A stretch of 12,697 nt of DNA from JBFKOL01 sp041628815. Its GTDB lineage: Bacteria; Bacteroidota; Bacteroidia; Chitinophagales; Saprospiraceae. The DNA lies in the NCBI GenBank assembly GCA_041628815.1, contig JBFKOL010000098.1:1-12697 (forward strand). Reading direction: 5' to 3'. This document shows positions 7,109-12,697 of the stretch, one piece after another. A model generated the notes under the pieces. It searched no databases. It was not told where the DNA came from and saw nothing but the letters and a program-made list of their open reading frames with translations. Within the stretch, counting starts at the first letter, position 1. Each line of letters opens with the position of its first letter. A program made the translations under genes and the position numbers.

Positions 7109-7177
7109 CAAAGTCATCTTATAACACCTGTTTCAGATCATTGGTAAAGTTCGCTTTGTCTCAATTGAGATTATAAA

Positions 7178-8092
7178 TTAGGGAATATATTGCCTGAGAT
7201 AGATATAACTCTGATCAAGTGACTTTTTACATTTCTCGATACTTCCTTCATAGGCCCGATCTTCCACTTCCACACACACGGGTCCGTCGTATCCAACACT
7301 GGTAAGCTCCGAGAAAAACATACCCCAGTCAACAGCTCCCAATCCCGGCAACTTTGGCGTATGCCATTGATTGGGTGGAGCCATAATACCTACTCTGTTC
7401 AGTCGATGATAATCGATGCGTACATCCTTGGCATGTATGTGAAACAGTTTGTCCTTGAATTCTCGAATCGGGGCAAGATAATCCATATGTTGCCAGATCA
7501 TGTGGGAAGGATCGTAGTTGAGACCAAAACAATCGCTGGGTATTGCGTCGAACATTTTTAACCAGGTATCCGGACTAGTGGCCAGGTTTTTGCCTCCGGG
7601 CCATTCGTCAAAGGTAAAGAGCATAGGGCAGTTTTCAATACCAATTTTAACCTCGTGCAGTTCGGCAAAGGATATGATGTCAGACCAAATTGCCCTGAAA
7701 TTATGCCAGTTGTCCTCAATACTTTTTGTGTGGTCCCTACCGACAAATGTATTCATCCTTCCTATTCCAAGCTGTGCACTGGCCCGAATTACCTTTTTGA
7801 TATGATCGATGTATACTCCTCGTTCGGTGGCATCTGCAACTAGGGGATTCGGATAATACCCAAGGGCAGCAATTGACAAGTTGTATTGATCCAACAGTTT
7901 CTCGATTGTGTCTACCTCCTTTTCACCAAAGTGGGTGACATCGATGTGCGTCACACCTGCATAACGCCTCTCCGCTTTTCCAGGAGGCCAACACATCACT
8001 TCTACACACTCAAATCCAGTTTTTGAAGCGTACTTCAGGACTTCTTCAAAACTTATATCGCCAAGGATGGCAGTATTAAAACCAAGCTGCAT
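7178..8092 (-). CDS. Sugar phosphate isomerase/epimerase-like TIM barrel (AP_endonuc_2 family)
   Basis: A 304-residue TIM barrel of the xylose-isomerase-like group, which includes IolE, tagatose 3-epimerase and many uncharacterised isomerases. It begins MQLGFNTAILGDISFEEVL, followed by GFECVEVMCWPPG. Likely metal ligands stand at the usual strand ends: E153 (GIENCP), D194 with H197 (NYDPSH), H220 (HIHAKD) and E275 (CVEVED). A conserved-looking loop, HTPKLPGLGAVDW (244-256), closes the barrel. No signal peptide is visible, so it works in the cytoplasm. It follows the sulfatase gene by 46 bases on the same strand, probably in one transcript, which suggests it handles a sugar released by sulfate removal; that link is inference. 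The exact reaction is not known, and oxidoreductase- or dehydratase-like roles exist in the family. Confidence 0.88.
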   Translation of the reverse strand: MQLGFNTAILGDISFEEVLKYASKTGFECVEVMCWPPGKAERRYAGVTHIDVTHFGEKEVDTIEKLLDQYNLSIAALGYYPNPLVADATERGVYIDHIKKVIRASAQLGIGRMNTFVGRDHTKSIEDNWHNFRAIWSDIISFAELHEVKIGIENCPMLFTFDEWPGGKNLATSPDTWLKMFDAIPSDCFGLNYDPSHMIWQHMDYLAPIREFKDKLFHIHAKDVRIDYHRLNRVGIMAPPNQWHTPKLPGLGAVDWGMFFSELTSVGYDGPVCVEVEDRAYEGSIEKCKKSLDQSYIYLRQYIP

Positions 8093-8105
8093 ACAATTTG
8101 GATTT

Positions 8106-8126
8106 ATGAATTTTTAATTATGAATT
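8106..8126. repeat. Heptamer tandem repeat, 3 units
   Basis: ATGAATT, TTTAATT and ATGAATT stand head to tail in the 46-bp gap between the sulfatase stop and the isomerase start, taking up nearly half of it. If the two genes share a transcript, the repeat lies just before the isomerase ribosome-binding region. Confidence 0.5.
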
Positions 8127-8138
8127 GAAAGATCTGTC

Positions 8139-9740
8139 CTATTGGTTATACAAATCGATATAGTACTGGTCCAGTTCTTCAGAATCTTTGTATTTCACTC
8201 TGAGTTCGGCCAATCGTTTCTTCAGATCTTCTACTACAGATGCATATTCCGGTTTTTCATATACATTGGTCAATTCCTGAGGATCCTTCTTTCTGTCGTA
8301 AAGCTCCCACTCATCGACGTCGTAATAAAAATGGGCCAACTTGTATTCTTCGGTCACGATGCCATAGTGCCGCTTCACCATGTGGACGGCTGGGTATTCG
8401 TAGTAGTGGTAATATACAGCATCGCGAAAATCCACATCCTCTCCCTTCATTAGGGGCAACAGGGAAACACCTTGCATGTCTGCCGGTGCGGGTAAGCCCG
8501 CGGCTTCGAGAAGGGTTTGTGCAAAGTCGAGATTTTGAACCATTTCAGTACGGACATGACCCTGCGGAATTATGCCGTTCCATTGCATCATCAATGGCAT
8601 CTTGAAGGACTCCTCGTAGATAAATCGCTTGTCAAACCACCCATGTTCTCCGAGATAGAATCCCTGATCTGAAGTATATACGATGAGCGTATTTTCGTCC
8701 AGACCTTCGGCCTCGAGATAATCCAGTACCTCACCTACTCCTTCATCCACTGCTGCAATCGAGCCCAGATAGTCCTGCATATATCTCTGGTACCTCCAGC
8801 GCATGAGGTCCTGTTGGGACATGTTGGCATAATTTTCTTTAAACTCTTCGTTCATCGGACCGTAAACAGCATCCCATGCCAAGCGTTGTGGGGGCGTCAT
8901 ACGACCTACTTCACGGGCAAAACCCAAGGTGTCCCATGATGAATTGGGAGGAATGCCAAGTTCATTCATGACTGCAGGATATATTTTGGAATCTCCCGCC
9001 CAGTTCATGTGAGTCAACAGATTCATCTCTGCTCCTTTGGCTGCAGATCCACGGCCCTCGTAGTCATCAAACAGTGTTGGTGGCTCTGGAAAGGTCTTTT
9101 GAAGATATTCTTTGTAATGCCTCTCAGCAGGCAACCATTCCCGGTGAGGTGCCTTGTGTAGATAAAACAGTAGGAAGGGTTGGTCCCGGTCCCTTTCTTT
9201 CTCAAGCCATTGCATGGTCATCTCGGTGATGATATCGGTCGTATATCCCGTCATACTGATGCGTCCACTGTCCTTAGTAATGAAATCGGGATTATAATAT
9301 GTTCCTTGCCCAGGGAGGATCTTGAATTGATCGAATCCCTTCGGGTTGTTCCCGAAATGCAGTTTCCCGAACATCGCCGTTTGGTAACCTGCATCGTGAA
9401 AGAGCTGTGGGAAGGTCACGTTGGATGTATCGAATGGAAATCGGTTGTCAATCTTCCCATTGATATGACTGTGTTTGCCAGTTAGCAGTACCGCCCTGGA
9501 AGGGGCACAAATAGAATTGGTTACACAGGCATTGGTAAACAATACGCCATTCTGCGCAATTCGGTCGATGTTGGGTGTCTGAATCAGATGGTCTGAGTAC
9601 GCGCTAACAGCCTGATAAGCGTGGTCGTCCGACATGATAAAGACGATATTGGGCCGCTGCTTGTTAGGGAGGTTTTCCTTGCACCCCATACTAAGCAGAA
9701 AAACCATGAGAAAAGGAGCGAGTCGAAAGAATGTTGTCAT
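8139..9740 (-). CDS. Sulfatase lipoprotein (S1 family, Cys-type formylglycine)
   Basis: An arylsulfatase-fold enzyme that removes sulfate esters, probably from sulfated sugars. MTTFFRLAPFLMVFLLSMGC is a clear lipoprotein signal with lipobox LSMGC (C20), placing it in the cell envelope. Active-site signs: D38 and D39 for calcium (IMSDDH), C78 in CAPSRAVLLTG, the C-x-P-S-R site turned into formylglycine, K126 and H128 (FGKLHFG), H195 (LHKAPHREW), and D358 with Q359 (YTSDQGFYLGEHGWFDKR). At 533 residues it is of normal length and complete. The NSICAPSR and HKAPHR blocks recall bacterial GlcNAc-6-sulfatase-like groups, but the subfamily needs a database check. It needs a formylglycine-generating enzyme, which is not in the window. 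The isomerase gene follows 46 bases on; the CocE-like gene diverges. Confidence 0.95.
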   Translation of the reverse strand: MTTFFRLAPFLMVFLLSMGCKENLPNKQRPNIVFIMSDDHAYQAVSAYSDHLIQTPNIDRIAQNGVLFTNACVTNSICAPSRAVLLTGKHSHINGKIDNRFPFDTSNVTFPQLFHDAGYQTAMFGKLHFGNNPKGFDQFKILPGQGTYYNPDFITKDSGRISMTGYTTDIITEMTMQWLEKERDRDQPFLLFYLHKAPHREWLPAERHYKEYLQKTFPEPPTLFDDYEGRGSAAKGAEMNLLTHMNWAGDSKIYPAVMNELGIPPNSSWDTLGFAREVGRMTPPQRLAWDAVYGPMNEEFKENYANMSQQDLMRWRYQRYMQDYLGSIAAVDEGVGEVLDYLEAEGLDENTLIVYTSDQGFYLGEHGWFDKRFIYEESFKMPLMMQWNGIIPQGHVRTEMVQNLDFAQTLLEAAGLPAPADMQGVSLLPLMKGEDVDFRDAVYYHYYEYPAVHMVKRHYGIVTEEYKLAHFYYDVDEWELYDRKKDPQELTNVYEKPEYASVVEDLKKRLAELRVKYKDSEELDQYYIDLYNQ

Positions 9741-9744
9741 TCGC

Positions 9745-9773
9745 TAAATATAAGGAAGGAAGTCGGAACACAA
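9745..9773 (-). promoter_or_regulatory. Weak promoter-like pair before the sulfatase gene
   Basis: On the minus strand TTG (9771-9773) and TATATTTA (9745-9752) lie 18 bases apart, close to the TTG / TAnnTTTG pattern with the last base wrong. The -7-like box ends only four bases before the sulfatase ATG, so using it would give an almost leaderless message. The call is therefore tentative. Confidence 0.22.
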
Positions 9774-9778
9774 TGGAG

Positions 9779-9798
9779 ATCCCGATGACTATCGGGAT
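9779..9798. repeat. REP-like palindrome, ATCCCGAT / ATCGGGAT
   Basis: An eight-base perfect stem, ATCCCGAT (9779-9786) and ATCGGGAT (9791-9798), with loop GACT, lies in the divergent gap between the sulfatase and CocE-like genes. Similar CCCGAT...ATCGGG palindromes are common, as I recall, between genes of many Bacteroidota. It may be a REP-type repeat or a protein site. A T-poor sequence follows on both sides, so it is not a classic terminator, and a terminator would be out of place between two start codons. Confidence 0.6.
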
Positions 9799-9832
9799 AA
9801 ATCTAAAATGATGAATGTCAAAGTGAAACGTA

Positions 9833-9849
9833 GATCCCGAACACTATCG
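9833..9849. repeat. Imperfect second copy of the REP-like unit
   Basis: GATCCCGAACACTATCG matches 9778-9794 at 15 of 17 positions, in the same orientation, 55 bases further on. The bases after it no longer match, so the long stem is lost and only CGA/TCG can pair. It reads as a decayed copy of the same element. Confidence 0.5.
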
Positions 9850-9850
9850 A

Positions 9851-9864
9851 TGAAAAGTGAAAAG
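9851..9864. repeat. Exact heptamer duplication TGAAAAG x2
   Basis: Two exact TGAAAAG units stand head to tail, directly after the decayed REP-like copy. Two units alone could be chance; it is listed because the period agrees with the other repeats. The GTG inside it opens the CocE frame early but is not thought to be used. Confidence 0.35.
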
Positions 9865-9937
9865 TTTCTTAGCAGCCGGCAACCTGCAACGATCATACAC
9901 CTTTTTTCAGTATTTTTCCTTCATAAAAACCAAGGTT

Positions 9938-11812
9938 ATGGCCAACCGTTTTACTCTCCTGTGGATACTTCTGATCACCGCCATTTGCGGACAATCCCAA
10001 ATCGGTGTATTTGAAGAGCTCAAAGAAATCGCCATCATTGACCAGAAAGTAATGATGCCGATGAGGGACGGTGTCCGGCTTGCCACGGACATTTATCGAC
10101 CCAAAAAAGGCCAGCCTGTACCCATCATTTTTTCGCGAACTCCTTACAACTTCAATTCTTGGGGTGACGGCGAGATGCGAACACGCACATTCGAAAGGGC
10201 CATCGAGGCAGTAAAAAGAGGATATGCCTATGTCGTCCAGAATGAAAGAGGACGATTTTTTTCAGAGGGAGAGTGGGACATTCTCGGTGTGCCGTTGACC
10301 GATGGCTATGACGCCTTTTCATGGATGGCTTCACAACCCTGGTCGAACGGCCGGATAGGCACCTTTGGTTGTTCGTCGACAGCAGAATGGCAGATGGCCG
10401 TAGCGGCGCTTGATCATCCTGCTCACGCGGCGATGGTGCCGCAGGGATATGGTGCAGGTGTTGGACGCGTTGGAAAATACTACGAACAGGGAAACTGGTA
10501 CCGCGGTGGAGCACAACAAATGCTGTTCACCTCTTGGCTCTATTCAACACAACACGATGAAATGGCGCCTCGGCTACCCCAAGGGATTGCACAGCCTGAT
10601 TTGCTTCGCCTCCAACGTTTTTACGATATGGCCCCAGAGTATCCGAGCGTTGACTGGAAAGAACATTTTTATTACTTGCCTGTGGAAGACATTATAGAAG
10701 CCGCTGAGGGACCGACCGGTATTTACGAAAATATGATCGTCCGCAAACCTAATGATCCCGACTGGTATAAAGGCGGGCTGTATCACGATGACATGGGGTT
10801 CGGCGTACCCAGCTTTTGGTTTTGTTCGTGGTACGATGTCTCCATCAGCCCAAATCTTGAGCTCTTCAACCATGTGCGCAACAATATCGACGATCCCGAT
10901 GTAGCAGACAATCAGTACTTGGTAATAGCACCGGTACTTCATTGCCGGTATACACAGGCTGCGGAAAACACCGTCGTCGGTCAAAGAAGTGTGGGTGATG
11001 CGAGACTAGACTACGATGGTCTGGTTTACAGCTGGTTTGACTTTTGGCTCAAAGGTGAAGAGAACAAATTCAAAGAGCGTACACCAAGGGTTCAGTACTA
11101 TACGATGGGTAGCAACCGCTGGCAATCTTCCGACACTTGGCCGCCGGAAGATGTCCGGATGACAACATACTATCTCAACAGCCAGGGAAAAGCCAATAGC
11201 CTTTACGGAGATGGCGTCTTGACACTGGAAATGCCCGGGGCAATAGATCATGCCGACAGCTTTGTTTATGACCCTTCAAACCCTGTACCGTCATACGGAG
11301 GGAATGTGTGTTGTACGGGTGGAGCCATTGACGGAGGGTCTTTTGACCAGCGCCAGATGGAAACACGTCACGATATTTTGGTCTATTCGACCCCGCCCTT
11401 AGAGGAAGGAGTTGAAGTAACTGGATTTATTGAATCTACTTTGTACGTGTCATCCGACGCCAAAGACACGGACTTTACCATTAAATTTATCGATGTGCAC
11501 CCGGATGGAAGAGCCTTCAACCTTGATGAGACCATTCAACGCGTGCGTTACCGGGAAGGATACGATAAAGAAGTTTTTATGGAAGAAGGACAAGTTTATA
11601 GAATTGATTTGACTCCTATGGCTACGAGCAATTACTTCGCAAAAGGACACCGCATGCGGATCGAGGTAACCAGCAGTAATTTTCCCAGATTCACGCGTAA
11701 TCTGAATACCGGTGGAAACAATTACGATGAGAAAAATGGGGTGACAGCACACAACAGTATACATCACTCTGTGCAGTATCCTTCTCAGATCAGGCTTCCC
11801 GTAAGGAGTTGA
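9938..11812 (+). CDS. Secreted CocE/NonD-family hydrolase (X-Pro dipeptidase-like S15 fold)
   Basis: An alpha/beta hydrolase of the CocE/NonD family, acting on esters, amides or X-Pro peptides; natural substrate unknown. From ATG 9938 it has 624 residues. The frame stays open back to a GTG at 9857, but only the later start puts MANRFTLLWILLITAICGQS at the N-terminus, a signal peptide, so the protein is exported. The S15 domain opens with VMMPMRDGVRLATDIYRP. The triad is probably S146 (GTFGCSST), D300 (WYDVSISPN) and H335 (APVLHCRYT). The nucleophile elbow is G-C-S-S-T, not G-x-S-x-G. A C-terminal beta-jelly-roll follows from about 395, with GGNVCCTGGA and FDQRQMETRHDILVYSTPPLEE, as usual for the family. 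It diverges from the sulfatase gene and precedes the P1 peptidase gene by 141 bp. Confidence 0.93.
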   Translation: MANRFTLLWILLITAICGQSQIGVFEELKEIAIIDQKVMMPMRDGVRLATDIYRPKKGQPVPIIFSRTPYNFNSWGDGEMRTRTFERAIEAVKRGYAYVVQNERGRFFSEGEWDILGVPLTDGYDAFSWMASQPWSNGRIGTFGCSSTAEWQMAVAALDHPAHAAMVPQGYGAGVGRVGKYYEQGNWYRGGAQQMLFTSWLYSTQHDEMAPRLPQGIAQPDLLRLQRFYDMAPEYPSVDWKEHFYYLPVEDIIEAAEGPTGIYENMIVRKPNDPDWYKGGLYHDDMGFGVPSFWFCSWYDVSISPNLELFNHVRNNIDDPDVADNQYLVIAPVLHCRYTQAAENTVVGQRSVGDARLDYDGLVYSWFDFWLKGEENKFKERTPRVQYYTMGSNRWQSSDTWPPEDVRMTTYYLNSQGKANSLYGDGVLTLEMPGAIDHADSFVYDPSNPVPSYGGNVCCTGGAIDGGSFDQRQMETRHDILVYSTPPLEEGVEVTGFIESTLYVSSDAKDTDFTIKFIDVHPDGRAFNLDETIQRVRYREGYDKEVFMEEGQVYRIDLTPMATSNYFAKGHRMRIEVTSSNFPRFTRNLNTGGNNYDEKNGVTAHNSIHHSVQYPSQIRLPVRS

Positions 11813-11953
11813 CGTGTTTAAGACTATTTAAAAGAAAGCTGCATAGGTCAAAAATTGGTTAGCAACTGACTTTTCAAAACTTGAAATAATCCATACAACA
11901 TGCTTCTTTAGCGAAACCGGAATCCCCAATGTCATAAACAAAAAAAGCTTATC

Positions 11954-12697
11954 ATGAAAAACACCATCTTTTTACTCCTTTTTCTTCTCCCGGTTTTTTT
12001 AAACGCTCAGCGAGCGCGAGATATAGGCATCCCATTCGACGGCATACCGGGGCCTCTAAATGCCATTACGGATGTTGTTGGGGTTGAGGTAGGCCATAGC
12101 ACAATCTTATCAGGTAGTGGAAAAAATACAAGAGGCCAGGGGCCGGTTCGTACCGGTGTGACAGCCATTTTTCCTCGAGGTAAATCCAACAACCCGGTAT
12201 TCGCAAACTGGTATAGTTTGAATGGTAACGGGGAAATGACGGGTACTACTTGGGTTACCGAATCCGGATTTCTTGAAACACCGATATTGATCACGAACAC
12301 CAACAGTGTTGGAGTGGTCAGGGATGCCGTTTTGAAGTGGTTTGTACAGAAAGAATGGTACAAGGAGGAATGGTGGTACATCTATCCTCTTGTCGCCGAA
12401 ACCTACGATGGGTTTCTCAATGACATCTATGGCTTTCACGTCAGGGAAAATCATGTTTACGAAGCCCTGAACAACGCCAAAACCGGACCTGTGGAGGAAG
12501 GAAATGTTGGGGGTGGAACAGGAATGATCACCCTTGGATTTAAAGGTGGCATTGGCACTTCCTCACGAATTGTCCGAATCGATACTGCCACTTACACACT
12601 TGGTGTTTTGGTACAATCCAACTTCGGATCAAGAAGAAATCTGACGATCGCTGGTATACCTTTGGCTCAGGACCTTAAGGATACCCTGGCAATGGAA
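11954..12697 (+). CDS. P1-family (S58, DmpA-like) aminopeptidase, C-terminus cut by window edge
   Basis: An N-terminal-nucleophile aminopeptidase of the DmpA/BapA type, which removes N-terminal L-, D- or beta-amino acids. The 248 visible residues start with a signal peptide, MKNTIFLLLFLLPVFLNAQ, probably cut before Q19, so it is exported. Family blocks are GIPFDGIPGPLNAITDV, VGVEVGHSTI, VRTGVTAIFPRG, LNGNGEMTGTTWVTESG, EGNVGGGTGM and VLVQSNFGSRRNLTI, with N223 matching the oxyanion-forming N218 of DmpA. The self-cleavage site and nucleophile serine lie just past the window, so activity cannot be judged. The frame is open to the edge; about a third of the protein is missing. It follows the CocE-like gene by 141 bp and may be cotranscribed, though no promoter or terminator settles this. 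Confidence 0.93.
   Translation, partial: MKNTIFLLLFLLPVFLNAQRARDIGIPFDGIPGPLNAITDVVGVEVGHSTILSGSGKNTRGQGPVRTGVTAIFPRGKSNNPVFANWYSLNGNGEMTGTTWVTESGFLETPILITNTNSVGVVRDAVLKWFVQKEWYKEEWWYIYPLVAETYDGFLNDIYGFHVRENHVYEALNNAKTGPVEEGNVGGGTGMITLGFKGGIGTSSRIVRIDTATYTLGVLVQSNFGSRRNLTIAGIPLAQDLKDTLAME

Noticed and set aside
7159..7170. Palindrome TCTCAATTGAGA as a terminator between the VIT-family and isomerase genes
   Set aside because: Only four base pairs can form around the AATT loop and no T-run follows in either direction.
9857..9937. GTG start adding 27 residues to the CocE-like protein
   Set aside because: The GTG lies in a heptamer duplication, and the added residues would hide a good signal peptide that begins at 9938.

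Overview
The window looks like chromosomal DNA of an aerobic, free-living Bacteroidota bacterium. The signs are secretion signals ending in NAQ-like or GQSQ-like sites, a lipoprotein sulfatase, weak or absent Shine-Dalgarno sequences, one good TTTG / xAnnTTTG-type promoter, and a CCCGAT...ATCGGG palindrome of the kind I recall between genes in this phylum. GC content is moderate. No rRNA, tRNA, transposase, CRISPR array or phage gene is visible. The genus cannot be told from sequence alone.

Layout, left to right. (1) A dihydropyrimidinase/D-hydantoinase gene on the minus strand, cut by the left edge (1-951). (2) A 330-bp divergent gap, then a plus-strand pair: a YtcJ-like amidohydrolase that is probably a lipoprotein (1282-2982) and a YgiD/DODA-type extradiol dioxygenase (3015-3842). 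(3) An NCS1-family nucleobase/hydantoin permease on the minus strand (3825-5495). Its 3' end overlaps the dioxygenase gene, and it carries an unusual extra loop of about 100 residues. (4) A repeat-rich gap, then a cytosine deaminase of the yeast Fcy1 type (5753-6199) and a VIT/CCC1-type membrane protein (6334-7062), both on the plus strand. (5) A minus-strand pair read from a sulfatase lipoprotein (8139-9740) into a sugar-phosphate isomerase/epimerase-like TIM barrel (7178-8092). (6) On the plus strand, a secreted CocE/NonD hydrolase (9938-11812) and a secreted P1-family (DmpA-like) aminopeptidase cut by the right edge (11954-12697).

Functional reading. The left half fits uptake and breakdown of pyrimidines or hydantoins: the NCS1 permease imports a ring, cytosine deaminase makes uracil, and dihydropyrimidinase opens the reduced ring. 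The reductase and beta-ureidopropionase needed to complete that route are not in the window. The right half holds exported hydrolases for esters, sulfates and peptides, which suits a scavenger of organic debris. Genes switch strand often and none sits in a long operon, so the common pathway is an inference.

The most unusual features are short tandem repeats with a fixed 7-bp period but a different sequence in each place (five intergenic gaps), the permease loop, and the fungal-type cytosine deaminase. I found no clearly new multi-gene system.
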